Assembly (NCBI RefSeq): GCF_006438825.1
Contig: NZ_RCZP01000013.1
Span: 1 to 64,000, forward strand
Source of the DNA: Muricoccus nepalensis
GTDB lineage: Bacteria > Pseudomonadota > Alphaproteobacteria > Acetobacterales > Acetobacteraceae
Direction: 5' to 3'
Length of the DNA: 64,000 nt
In this document: piece by piece, positions 18,331 to 26,840 of the stretch
How positions within the stretch are numbered: the stretch's first letter is position 1
Layout of the letters: every line of letters starts with the position of its first letter
Translations under genes and position numbers: made by a program
Notes under the pieces: generated by a model
What the model was told of the DNA's origin: nothing
What the model saw: only the letters and a program-made list of their open reading frames with translations
Database searches by the model: none

Positions 18331-19785
18331 TCAGCGCGGCCGGGGCAGCAGCGCCGCCGGCTGACCCGGGGGCGGCGTCTCGACCCGGAGGAGGCGGTAG
18401 CGCTCGGCCTCGATCCCGTCCCGCGCGCGGACGACCTCGCCCCCCGGCGCCGCCCCGGACCAGAGGGAGGGCCCCTCCCCACGTCGAAGGCTCCGCAGCA
18501 GGATCCCGGCCTCGCCCGCCGGCGGGGCGGGGAGGCCGAACAGCGCCCAGCGGTCCCCGATCGCGACCACCGGCACCCCCGGCGGCAGGTGCAGGGCCAG
18601 CTGCGCCGCCAGCCCGTACTCCTCGGCCGCCAGGAAGGCGGCGCCCGCGGCCCGCCGCGCCGCCTCGGCCTCCCGCGCGAGGCCCGGCCAGCCGCCGAGC
18701 CGCGCGAGGGTCGGGTCGGTCCCGCGGCGGAGCGGCAGCGGGGCGGCGGCGGCCTGCACCAGCGCCAGCACCGTCAGCCCGAGCCCGAGCCAGGCCCCGA
18801 TCCGCTGCCAGCGCCGCGCCGTGAAGGCGGCGGCCGCGACGGAGGCCGCGGGGTAGAGGATGGCCGGCCAGTTGCCCTGCACCCGGCTGCCCGTCGCCTG
18901 CCAGAGGAACAGGGCGGCGGCCGGCAGCGTCAGCGCCGCGAGCAGCCCCGCCCCGCCCGCCCCGCGCCGCGCCCAAGCGACGGCCGCGGCCCCCACGCCG
19001 ACTGCGCAGAGAGCGAGGAGCACGGGCGAGGCCAGGCCGAGCTGCCCCGCCAGCAGCTCGCCCAGGAAGCGCCACGCGAAGTCCTCGCCCGCCCCGGCCC
19101 GCCCGCCCTGCTTGGCGAAGGAGGCCCAGCCATGCGCCGCGTTCCAGGCGACCACCGGCAGGAAGAGCGCGCCGGCCAGCAGCCCGCCCGCGTAGAGCCG
19201 CCAATCCCGCCACCAGCGCCGGGCGGAGGGCTCGGCCACCAGCCAGAGGAGGAGCCCCGCGCCGAGCAGGGCCGCCGTGTACTTCGAGGCCAGCGCGGCC
19301 CCCGCGAAGCCGCCCACCGCCAGCCACCACCGCCCGTCACCCGAGGCGTGCAGCCGGGCCGCGGCCCAGAGGGCGAGGCACCAGAAGACGAAGACCGGCG
19401 TGTCCGGCGTCATCAGCACGGCGCCCGCGTTCGTCACGGGCATGGCGTTCATCAGCGCCGCCGCCCAGGTGCCCGGCCGCCGGTCCGGAAACAGCGCGTT
19501 CCCCGCCCCCGCGACGGCGAGCGAGGCGAGGGCGAGGGCGGGCGGCCCCAGCAGCCGGATGCCGAGCGGCCCGTCCCCCGCCAGCGCCGTGCCCGCCGCG
19601 ATCCAGAGCGCGACCATCGGCGGGTGGTCGAGGTAGCCGGGCTGGAGGTCCCGGCCCCAGACCCAGTAATAGGCCTCGTCCGGCGACAGCGGCAGCAGCG
19701 CCGCCGCCCCGAGCCGCGCGGCCGTCAGCGCCAGCAGCGCGATCCACCAGCCGGCGGGCGTCGCGGCCGGCTCCCGCCCGCTCAC
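18331..19785 (-). CDS. GT39-family membrane glycosyltransferase
   Basis: A 484-aa multi-pass protein of the ArnT/PMT superfamily, which transfers a sugar from a polyprenyl-phosphate donor in the periplasm or outer face of the membrane. The first extracytoplasmic loop holds the expected acidic pair (SPDEAYYWVWG) and DHPPMVALWI. About ten hydrophobic segments follow, with a soluble tail. GTG 19785 overlaps the TGA of the GT2-GtrA gene (GTGA), so the pair is coupled: the upstream protein would make the lipid-linked sugar and this one would use it. The acceptor (lipid A, protein or other) is unknown. Confidence 0.88.
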   Translation of the reverse strand: MSGREPAATPAGWWIALLALTAARLGAAALLPLSPDEAYYWVWGRDLQPGYLDHPPMVALWIAAGTALAGDGPLGIRLLGPPALALASLAVAGAGNALFPDRRPGTWAAALMNAMPVTNAGAVLMTPDTPVFVFWCLALWAAARLHASGDGRWWLAVGGFAGAALASKYTAALLGAGLLLWLVAEPSARRWWRDWRLYAGGLLAGALFLPVVAWNAAHGWASFAKQGGRAGAGEDFAWRFLGELLAGQLGLASPVLLALCAVGVGAAAVAWARRGAGGAGLLAALTLPAAALFLWQATGSRVQGNWPAILYPAASVAAAAFTARRWQRIGAWLGLGLTVLALVQAAAAPLPLRRGTDPTLARLGGWPGLAREAEAARRAAGAAFLAAEEYGLAAQLALHLPPGVPVVAIGDRWALFGLPAPPAGEAGILLRSLRRGEGPSLWSGAAPGGEVVRARDGIEAERYRLLRVETPPPGQPAALLPRPR

Positions 19786-20885
19786 CGGCCGCGCCAGACG
19801 AGGGTGGAGGAGACCGCGTAGTTCCACACGCCCGTCAGCAGCGCGCCGGCCGCGCCCGCCAGCCCCCAGCCCGCGATCCCTTGCCGGACCAGCAGCCCCG
19901 CGATGCCCACGTTGGCCGCCGCCCCGATCGAGCAGACCGCGTAGAACAGCAGCAGCCCGCGCGCGAGGCGCGGCCCGCGCAGCCGCATGGCGCGGTAGGT
20001 GATGCGGTTGTTGAGGAGGAAGTTCGCCGTCATCGCGACGAGGGTCGCGGTCCACTGCGCCGCCTCGAACTGCACGCCGGGAAGGCGGGAGGCGAGGCCG
20101 AGCACGGCCAGGTGCACCCCCACGCCGATCGCGCCCACCGCGGCGAAGGAGACGAAGCGCCAGGGCAGCCAGCCGCCCAGCGCCTTGTCCATCAGGAGGC
20201 CGAGGAACTCGAGCAGCACCGCGGCGTCGAGCTTCGACTCGCCAGCCTGGCGCGGGCGGAAGCGGTAGGGGATCTCGGCCACCCGTATCGGCCGCCGCGC
20301 CGAGAGAAGGAGGTCGAGCAGGATCTTGAAGCCGCGGGCCGAGAGGCGCGGCGCCAGCGCCTCGAAGAGGGCGCGGGGCAGGAGGAAGTAGCCGCTCATG
20401 GGGTCGCCGATGGGCGTGGGCAGCAGCCGGGCGGCGAGCCAGGTGCCGGCGTCGCTCACCCGGGCGCGGGCGGCCGAGAAGCCGGAGCCCGCCTCGCCCC
20501 CCTCGGCGTGTCGGCTGCCGACCGCGACCTCGGCGCCGCCCCGCACGGCCTCCAGCATGGCCGGGAGAATCGTCTCGTCGTGCTGCAGGTCCCCGTCGAT
20601 CACCGCGACATAGGCGGCGGAGGAGGAGAGCACGCCCTCGGTCACCGCCGAGGCCAGGCCCCGCCGCCCGATCCGGCGCAGCCCGCGCACGCGGGGGTCG
20701 CGCGCGGCGATGGCGCGGACCTCGCCGATGGTCCCGTCCGGGCTGTCGTCGTCGACGAAGACCACCTCCCAGGCGATCCCGCGCAGCGCCGCCTCCAGCC
20801 GCGCCACCATGGGCGCGACGTTCGCCGCCTCGTTGTAGCAGGGCACGACGACGGTCAGTTCGGCAGGGGAGCGATGGTCGGGCAC
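19782..20885 (-). CDS. GT2 polyprenyl-phosphate glycosyltransferase fused to GtrA membrane domain
   Basis: A 367-aa dolichol-phosphate-mannose-synthase-like enzyme. The catalytic half shows VVPCYNEAANV, FVDDDSPDGT and VIDGDLQHDE, the nucleotide-sugar binding acids of GT2. From about residue 235 a four-helix GtrA/DPMS domain follows (FVSFAAVGAIGVGVHLAVL and three further segments). It should form polyprenyl-phosphate-sugar on the cytoplasmic face. The ATG start has no strong ribosome site. First gene of a two-gene operon with the GT39 enzyme. Confidence 0.92.
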   Translation of the reverse strand: MPDHRSPAELTVVVPCYNEAANVAPMVARLEAALRGIAWEVVFVDDDSPDGTIGEVRAIAARDPRVRGLRRIGRRGLASAVTEGVLSSSAAYVAVIDGDLQHDETILPAMLEAVRGGAEVAVGSRHAEGGEAGSGFSAARARVSDAGTWLAARLLPTPIGDPMSGYFLLPRALFEALAPRLSARGFKILLDLLLSARRPIRVAEIPYRFRPRQAGESKLDAAVLLEFLGLLMDKALGGWLPWRFVSFAAVGAIGVGVHLAVLGLASRLPGVQFEAAQWTATLVAMTANFLLNNRITYRAMRLRGPRLARGLLLFYAVCSIGAAANVGIAGLLVRQGIAGWGLAGAAGALLTGVWNYAVSSTLVWRGR

Positions 20886-21018
20886 CCCGGCGCCTTAGCC
20901 CGCGCCGCCCGCCGCCGGAAGGGGGCGGGCCCTTCCCCGGAGGGATGGATCGGCGTAGCGGAACATCTCCCCGCAAGGCCGGAGCCGGCCGGCGGGACGC
21001 GCGAGGGTTCGAGAGAGG

Positions 21019-21798
21019 ATGCCAGAGGGCCTGATCCCGGCGGACATGCCGACGCTCGCCGCCCTCGGCCCGGTGGCGCTGGTCATCGCCCTCTCGGCGC
21101 TGTTCCGCGGCTTCACCGGATTCGGCTTCGCAATCATCGCGGTGCCCCTGCTGAGCTTCGCCCTGCCGCCGCTGCTCGCGGTCGCCCTCGCCGCCTGCCT
21201 GCAGTTCCTGGGCGGGCTGATGGACTTCCGCGGCGCCGCCCGCGCCTGCCACTGGCCCTCGCTGCGCTGGCTCGCGGCCGGCGCGGTGCTCGCCTCGCCG
21301 CCGGGCACCCTCCTCCTCGCGGGCCTGCCGGCGGACCTCGCACGGCTTCTGATCGCGGCCGCCTGCGCGGTCGCGGTGCTGGCGCTGGTGGCCACCCCCG
21401 GCCTTCGCCGCCTGCCCGGGCCCGGCGCGACGCTCGCGGCCGGCGCCCTGGCCGGCCTCTTCAACGGCATGGCGGCCATGCCGGGGCCGCCGGCGCTCGC
21501 CTATTACCTCTCCCTTCCCCTGACCCCGGCCCAGGTCCGCTCCTCCTTGATGGTCTTCTTCCTTCTCTCGGCCGGCCTCTCCTGCGCGAGCCTCGTCGCG
21601 ATCGGGGCCATCGGGCGGCGGGAGATGCTGCTGGCCCTGGCGGGGATGCCGATCATGCTCGCGGGATCGCGCTTCGGCGCCGCGTTGTTCCGGCGGGCGG
21701 GCGGGGCGCACCGCAACGTCTCCCTCGCGGCCCTGGCCCTCGTCGCGGCGCTGACGGCGGCCCGGGGGATCGCCGGCCTGCTCGGGTCCGCCCCGTGA
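21019..21798 (+). CDS. TauE/SafE-family (TSUP) sulfite/organic-anion permease
   Basis: A 259-aa membrane protein with about eight hydrophobic segments. The opening FRGFTGFGFAIIAVPLLSF is the diagnostic TSUP repeat, repeated in weaker form at GALAGLFNGMAAMPGPPALAYYL. The family exports or imports sulfite, sulfoacetate and similar anions. ATG 21019 lies directly after GAGAGAGG; ATG 21046 is a possible later start. Its stop overlaps the start of the ClC gene by 4 nt. Confidence 0.88.
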   Translation: MPEGLIPADMPTLAALGPVALVIALSALFRGFTGFGFAIIAVPLLSFALPPLLAVALAACLQFLGGLMDFRGAARACHWPSLRWLAAGAVLASPPGTLLLAGLPADLARLLIAAACAVAVLALVATPGLRRLPGPGATLAAGALAGLFNGMAAMPGPPALAYYLSLPLTPAQVRSSLMVFFLLSAGLSCASLVAIGAIGRREMLLALAGMPIMLAGSRFGAALFRRAGGAHRNVSLAALALVAALTAARGIAGLLGSAP

Positions 21799-23552
21799 GG
21801 ATCCGGCGCCAGCACGTCACGCAAGGGCTGGGCAGCCTGCGCGCCTGGATCCGCGGCACCGAGCCCGGGCTGGTCGTGCTGGCCGTCGTCGTGGGGGCCG
21901 CGAGCGGCGCCCTCGCCTCGGGGATGAGCGCGATCGCGCAGGGGATGCACGTCGCGCTCTTCGGCCCGGAGGTCACGCACGGGCTGAGCGCGATCCGGGA
22001 CGTCGATCCCGTGCTCGTCCTGCTCCTGCCCGCCGCCGGCGGCCTCCTGCTCGGCCTCATCAACCTCGGCCTCGCCCGCTGGCACCCCCGCGTGCCCGTG
22101 GACCCCATCGAGGCCAACGCCCTGCACGGCGGGCGGATGGCCCTGCAGGACGGCGCGGTCGTCGCCGGGCAGAACCTTGTCTCGAACGGGTTCGGGGCCT
22201 CGGTGGGGCTGGAGGCCGGCTACACCCAGGTGGCCGGCGCCGTCGCCTCCCGCGCCGGGATGCTCTTCGGCCTCCGGCGCGGCGACCTGCGGGTGCTGGT
22301 GGGCTGCGGCGCCGCCGGGGCCATCGCCGCCGCCTTCGACGCGCCGCTGACCGGCGCCTTCTACGCCTTCGAGCTCGTGATCGGCACCTACACCATCGCG
22401 AGCCTCGCGCCCGTCGTGACGAGCGCGGTGGTGGCCACCCTCGTCGCGCGGCTCGCGCACGGGCAGACCTACGCGGTGCAGCCCGGCGGCGTCGCCTCCC
22501 CGGACTGGGACGGCTACGCCATGGCCCTCGTGCTCGGGCTCGCCGCGGCGCTGGCGGCCATCGCGCTCATGCGCGGCGTCGGCCTGATCGAGGCCCTGCT
22601 GAAGCGGGGCGTCCGCCGGGCCTGGCTGCGCCCGGCGGTGGGCGGGCTCGTCGTGGGCGGCCTCGCGCTGCTCGCGCCCGGCGTGCTCTCCGCGGGGCAC
22701 GGGGCGCTGCACCTCGCCTTCAACACGGAGGGATCGGCGCGGGCGGCGCTGATCCTCCTCCTCCTCAAGGCCCTCGCCTCGGCCATCTCGCTCGGCGCCG
22801 GCTTCCGCGGCGGCCTGTTCTTCGCCTCCCTCCTCCTCGGCGCCCTGCTCGGCAAGGTCATGGCGGCGGGGATCGGCCTGCTCGGCCTCGGGCTCGTGGA
22901 CTCGCTCTTCCTGGCGGTGGTGGGGATGAGCGCCTTCGGGACCGCCGTGATCGGCGCCCCGCTCGCCATGACCTTCATGGCGCTCGAGACCACCGGGAAC
23001 TTCCAGGTGGCCGGCGCGGTGCTGGCCGCGGTGGCGGTCACCGGCATCACCGTGCGGCGCCTCTTCGGCTACTCCTTCGCCACCTGGCGCTTCCACCTGC
23101 GCGGCGAGGGCATCCGCTCCGCCCACGACATCGGCTGGCTGCGGGAGCTGACCGTCGGACGGATGATGCGGCGGGACCTCCGCACCGTGCGAGCCGACAC
23201 CCGCCCCGCCGCCTTCCGCCGCGACTTCCCGCTGGGCGCCGCCGACCGCGTGGTCGTCCTCGACGACGCCGGCCGCTACGCGGGCATGGTGATCGTCGCC
23301 GAGGTCCACGCCGCGCCCGCGGAGACCGAGACGATCGGCGCCCTGCTGCACCAGAAGGAGGTCGCGCTGCTCGCCTCCATGAACGCGAAGGAGGCGATGG
23401 CCGCCTTCGACGCCGCGGAGACCGAGGCCCTGGCGGTCATCGACGGCCTGGAGAGCCGAAAGGTGCTTGGCATGCTCACGGCCAGCCACGTCCTCCGCCG
23501 CTACGGCGAGGAGCTCGGCAAGCGGCGCCAGGAGGAGGTCGGGCTCGCCTGA
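21795..23552 (+). CDS. ClC-family chloride channel/antiporter with C-terminal CBS-like region
   Basis: A 585-aa ClC-type protein with about ten membrane segments up to residue 430 and a cytoplasmic tail resembling a CBS pair. The canonical GREGP selectivity motif is replaced by GLEAGYTQ, which keeps the gating glutamate, and the GxFxP loop reads GGLFFASLLLGALLG. The family moves chloride or other anions, sometimes against protons; ion preference is uncertain because the motifs are non-standard. GTG 21795 overlaps the TSUP gene stop (GTGA), so the two anion transporters are coupled. Confidence 0.87.
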   Translation: MRIRRQHVTQGLGSLRAWIRGTEPGLVVLAVVVGAASGALASGMSAIAQGMHVALFGPEVTHGLSAIRDVDPVLVLLLPAAGGLLLGLINLGLARWHPRVPVDPIEANALHGGRMALQDGAVVAGQNLVSNGFGASVGLEAGYTQVAGAVASRAGMLFGLRRGDLRVLVGCGAAGAIAAAFDAPLTGAFYAFELVIGTYTIASLAPVVTSAVVATLVARLAHGQTYAVQPGGVASPDWDGYAMALVLGLAAALAAIALMRGVGLIEALLKRGVRRAWLRPAVGGLVVGGLALLAPGVLSAGHGALHLAFNTEGSARAALILLLLKALASAISLGAGFRGGLFFASLLLGALLGKVMAAGIGLLGLGLVDSLFLAVVGMSAFGTAVIGAPLAMTFMALETTGNFQVAGAVLAAVAVTGITVRRLFGYSFATWRFHLRGEGIRSAHDIGWLRELTVGRMMRRDLRTVRADTRPAAFRRDFPLGAADRVVVLDDAGRYAGMVIVAEVHAAPAETETIGALLHQKEVALLASMNAKEAMAAFDAAETEALAVIDGLESRKVLGMLTASHVLRRYGEELGKRRQEEVGLA

Positions 23553-23558
23553 GCGCAA

Positions 23559-23596
23559 GGGCCCGCCCGCCAGAGCGGGGGTTGGGGGCGCGGGCC
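23559..23596. terminator. hairpin between convergent genes
   Basis: GGCCCGC (23560-23566) pairs with GCGGGCC (23590-23596), and a smaller perfect hairpin CCCGC-CAGA-GCGGG sits inside at 23566-23579. It lies between the ends of the ClC gene and the diguanylate cyclase gene, the usual place for a bidirectional terminator. There is no T run, as is common in very GC-rich genomes. Confidence 0.35.
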
Positions 23597-23601
23597 GGGG
23601 C

Positions 23602-25587
23602 TCACTCGCCGGCCGGCACGGCCTGCCGGATGGCGACGGGCCGCGGGGCCCTGGCCGCCGGATCCCTGGCCGCGGGCGGCGCGTCGCCGAGCACCGTCCC
23701 AACCACCCGGTTCCTTCCGGCGAGCTTAGCCTCGTAGAGGCACCCGTCCGCCGCCCCGGCCAGGTCCGCCACCGCCGGCGGCAGGGCGGCGCTCGGCCAG
23801 GTCGTGGCGGCGCCGACGCTGACGGTGACCACGCCGCCGAGGCCGCCCTCCGGGTGCGGGATGCGCAGGCCCTCCACCGCCGCCCGCACCCGTTCGGCGA
23901 CGGCGGCCGCGCCGGCCGCGTCCGCATCGGGGAGGAGGAGCACGAACTCCTCCCCGCCGTAGCGCGCGGCGAGGTCGCCCCTGCGGCAGGCGCTGCCGCC
24001 GAGGGCCTCCGCGATCGCCCGCAGGCACTCGTCCCCCTTCAGGTGTCCCTGGCTGTCGTTGAGGGCCTTGAAGCGGTCCACGTCGATCATGAGGAGCGAG
24101 ACGGGGTACCCCGTGCGCGCGGCGTGGTGCCATTCGTGGAGGAGCGCCTCGTCGAAGGCGCGTCGGTTGGCGATTCCGGTCAGGCCGTCCATCGAGGCTA
24201 GCCGCGTGAGCCTCTCCTCCACCGCCTTGCGCTCGGTCGTGTCGCGCGTGATCGCCACCAGCCCGTCGCGCGCGCCCGAGACCGGGTCGAAGACGACCTT
24301 GACCGTGGACTCCAGCCAGACCCAGCGGTCGTCGCTTCGCAGCACCCGGTAGGCGATGGTCGCCTCGTCCACCTCGCCCCGCCTCAGCGGAACCACGGCC
24401 GCGCTCAGGATCTCGAGGTCGGCCGGGTGGACGATCTCCTGCGGGCGCTTGCCGACGAGTTCCTCCGGCCGCCGGCCGAGCAGCCGGACCGAGGCGGGCG
24501 AGACGTAGCGCCGCACCCCGTCCGAGCCGATGCGCGTGACCATGTCGTAGCTGTTCTCGGCAAGAAGGCGGAACTTCGCCTCGCTCTCGGAGAGCGCCGC
24601 CTCGACTCGCTCGCGCCGCCGCAGCTCGCGCACGAGGAGCCAGGTCGCGAACGAGAGCGCCACGAGCACGGCGCCCAGGGCCGCCGCCGGCAGCCACGCC
24701 CGCTGGTGCCAGCCGCGCGCGAGATCCGACGTCCCGCGGGCCACGTTGACGATGAGCGGCAGGCCGCTCACCTGCGAGAAGATGTAGAGGCGCTCGGCCC
24801 CGTCGAGAGCGGACTGCGCCGAGAATTCCCCGCTCTCGGTCTCGAGGAACCGCTGGAAGGCCCGTCCGCCGGCGACGTTGCGGCCGATGTCACGGGGATC
24901 GAAGGGCATGCGCAGCATCGTGGCGCCATCCCGGCGATGGAGCGTGCTGGACCCGTTCGCGCCGAGCTGGATGCCCGCGAAGGCCTCCAGGAGCACGGCA
25001 AGGTCGATCCCGCCCAGCACCACCCCCTGGAACCGCCCGTCCGCGGCGCGGATGGCCCGGCTCATCGGTAGGATCCAGCCGCCACGCAGCTGTGCGGGCG
25101 TCGGAACGCCGACGAACAGCCCGTCGACCAGCCCGTCCCCGTGCACCCGGAAGGCCTCCCAGTCCGAGAAGTTGGCGATGCGCGGCGGCTCCGACCGGGA
25201 GTCGAGCGCGATGTTGCCGGCTTCGTCGAGGATGAGGATCGCGCCCGGCCCGGCCGACGTCGCCGCCCGCTCGAACACCGCGGCCTGGCGGATCTCGAGC
25301 GGCACCTCGGCAAGGCCGGGGAGGCTGGCGTTCTCGGCGGCGGCACGGAGCGAGAGGTCGAAGCTGTGCAGCGTGCGTCCGACCTCGCGGCTGAGAAGCC
25401 CGACCAGGTTGCGGCCCTCCACCCGAGCCTCCTCCCAGGCGTCGTGGCGGATCTGCGCGATGCTGAAGAAGGCCAGTGCACCGACGCAGCAGGTGACGCC
25501 CAGCGCCGCCAGGACGACGTGCCAGGGCGACAGCCGCGCGGCCACCCGGGCAAGGTTCCGTGTCTCGGCGGTCGGGGGCGTCGGCAT
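23602..25587 (-). CDS. membrane diguanylate cyclase with CHASE/Cache-like sensor, PAS and GGDEF
   Basis: A 661-aa inner-membrane sensor enzyme. It has a membrane helix at about residues 24-46, a periplasmic Cache-like sensor of about 240 residues, a second helix near 300, a PAS domain (LLAENSYDMVTRIGSDG) and a GGDEF domain with the active site written GGEEF (RYGGEEFVLLLPDAD). The GGEEF variant is active in many cyclases. It should make c-di-GMP. No upstream inhibitory RxxD site is clear. It is convergent with the ClC gene. Confidence 0.92.
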   Translation of the reverse strand: MPTPPTAETRNLARVAARLSPWHVVLAALGVTCCVGALAFFSIAQIRHDAWEEARVEGRNLVGLLSREVGRTLHSFDLSLRAAAENASLPGLAEVPLEIRQAAVFERAATSAGPGAILILDEAGNIALDSRSEPPRIANFSDWEAFRVHGDGLVDGLFVGVPTPAQLRGGWILPMSRAIRAADGRFQGVVLGGIDLAVLLEAFAGIQLGANGSSTLHRRDGATMLRMPFDPRDIGRNVAGGRAFQRFLETESGEFSAQSALDGAERLYIFSQVSGLPLIVNVARGTSDLARGWHQRAWLPAAALGAVLVALSFATWLLVRELRRRERVEAALSESEAKFRLLAENSYDMVTRIGSDGVRRYVSPASVRLLGRRPEELVGKRPQEIVHPADLEILSAAVVPLRRGEVDEATIAYRVLRSDDRWVWLESTVKVVFDPVSGARDGLVAITRDTTERKAVEERLTRLASMDGLTGIANRRAFDEALLHEWHHAARTGYPVSLLMIDVDRFKALNDSQGHLKGDECLRAIAEALGGSACRRGDLAARYGGEEFVLLLPDADAAGAAAVAERVRAAVEGLRIPHPEGGLGGVVTVSVGAATTWPSAALPPAVADLAGAADGCLYEAKLAGRNRVVGTVLGDAPPAARDPAARAPRPVAIRQAVPAGE

Positions 25588-26248
25588 GCGCGCCAGTTTT
25601 CGCGAGCCGGGTTAGGAAATCGTTGCCTGACGGCCTGGCCAGGCGCGCGAAGAATTCGCCTGGACGGGATGCCGGAAGGGCTCGCCGCGGCCTGCTGCGC
25701 CCGATGAGGCTCGAATCCAAGACCTCACGTTGAAAAGGGTCGAAACGCTGCTTCCGCCTTTCTCCGCACCGTCCGCAGCGTTGCGCTACCAGGTGCCGCA
25801 GCTCGGACGGGCCCGGACCACCGCAGGGGTGGCCCGGCCGGAAATCTGGATCGACCGACACTGCGGCGGGAGCGCCCGATGCAGCGTTTCAGATGGGCCA
25901 AGCAGGCCCAGCGGTTCGTCTGCGCGCAACGTATGATCCGCGGCCCCACCCGTCCTCTCGGCACCGGATGTCATCCGGGGAGTACCGGCGCGTCCGAACC
26001 AAGGATTTGCAAATCGAGGAGCAGTAACCTGCATCCGAACGGGATCATCATCGGCCGCACGCTCAGTCACGCGGCCGAATTCACGTTCTCATCAAACAAC
26101 TCGCCAACACCAACACGCCGAAACCAGCGCTCAACAGCAAGGATTAAAACTGGATGAACGCGGGAGGCTGCTCGGCAAACATAAAAACGTTGACGGCGTT
26201 ACCCTGCAGACTTCAAATCTTAGGCGCAACAAACATGGAGACGCACCC
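25588..26248. other. long intergenic region with palindromes and a tRNA remnant
   Basis: I see no convincing protein gene in these 661 nt. They hold a tRNA-Lys 3' remnant (25697-25737), a perfect 12-bp palindrome GATTTGCAAATC (26004-26015) and an inverted repeat TCGGCCGC (26051-26058) / GCGGCCGA (26071-26078). The right-hand third is clearly more AT-rich than the flanking genes. It must carry promoters for the leftward diguanylate cyclase and rightward small-protein genes. Confidence 0.5.
25697..25737 (-). pseudogene. degenerate 3' fragment of tRNA-Lys
   Basis: Over 41 nt this matches the 3' half of the intact tRNA-Lys at 29692-29767 at 33 positions, including all seven bases of the 3' acceptor strand, the TTCGAG T-loop core and the TTT anticodon. 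The T-stem no longer pairs and there is no 5' half, so it cannot be a functional tRNA. It is either a decayed duplicate or an old attachment-site half left by an integrative element. Confidence 0.55.
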
Positions 26249-26782
26249 GTGCAGAGCGCCGCGCCCCGCCGCCACGTCCTGCGGCTTGTCGCCACCGCCC
26301 TTGCCGCCGTCGCCGCCCTCCCGGCCACCGCCCACGCCGACGAGACGCTGCAGGCGCCGTCTGGCCGGGTCGTCCTGACGCTCTCCGGGCGCGTCGCGCG
26401 CACCAACGGCGAGGGAGCCGCGCGCCTCGACATGGCGATGATCGAGGCGATGGAGCGTGCGACCGTCGCGACGCGGACGCCCTGGTACGACGGCGAGCAG
26501 GTCTTCGAGGGCGTTCCCCTGCGCGCGCTGCTACGGGAGGTCGGGGCCTCGGGCCAGAAGCTCGTCGTGCGGGCGCTGAACAACTACATGACCGAGATCC
26601 CGCTCGCCGACGCCGAGGCCCGCGGCGCCATCCTGGCCTACCGCCGCAACGGCGAGCCCATGCCCGTGCGCGACAAGGGGCCGCTCTTCGTCATCTATCC
26701 CTACAGCAGCGACCGCGCGCTCCAGAACGAGGTCTATTACGGCCGCTCGGCCTGGCAGGTCAGCCGGATCGCCGTCGAGTAG
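26249..26782 (+). CDS. molybdopterin-dependent-oxidoreductase-like exported protein
   Basis: A 177-aa protein with a signal peptide (LRLVATALAAVAALPATAHA) followed by a single small domain resembling the sulfite-oxidase molybdopterin fold core (FEGVPLRALLREVGA, then NNYMTEIPLADAEARGAILAYRRNGEPMPV and GPLFVIYPY). The Mo-ligating Cys is absent, so it probably does not hold an active cofactor. It ends 58 nt before a GGDEF-EAL gene; proteins of this type often precede c-di-GMP genes and may be their periplasmic sensory partner. Start GTG 26249. Role inferred from context. Confidence 0.75.
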   Translation: MQSAAPRRHVLRLVATALAAVAALPATAHADETLQAPSGRVVLTLSGRVARTNGEGAARLDMAMIEAMERATVATRTPWYDGEQVFEGVPLRALLREVGASGQKLVVRALNNYMTEIPLADAEARGAILAYRRNGEPMPVRDKGPLFVIYPYSSDRALQNEVYYGRSAWQVSRIAVE

Positions 26783-26840
26783 CCCGCCGCCGGGGCCCCC
26801 GGTCAGCGGGCCACCGAGACCGGCCGCAAGAGGTGGCTGG

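Noticed and set aside
19786-21711. Upstream part of the long minus frame that ends at 18331
   Set aside because: It reads through the GT2 gene in a wrong frame; only 18331-19785 has glycosyltransferase sequence.
19881-21794. Upstream part of the frame that ends at 23552
   Set aside because: Composition is that of shadow sequence over the GT2-GtrA gene; the ClC protein begins at 21795.
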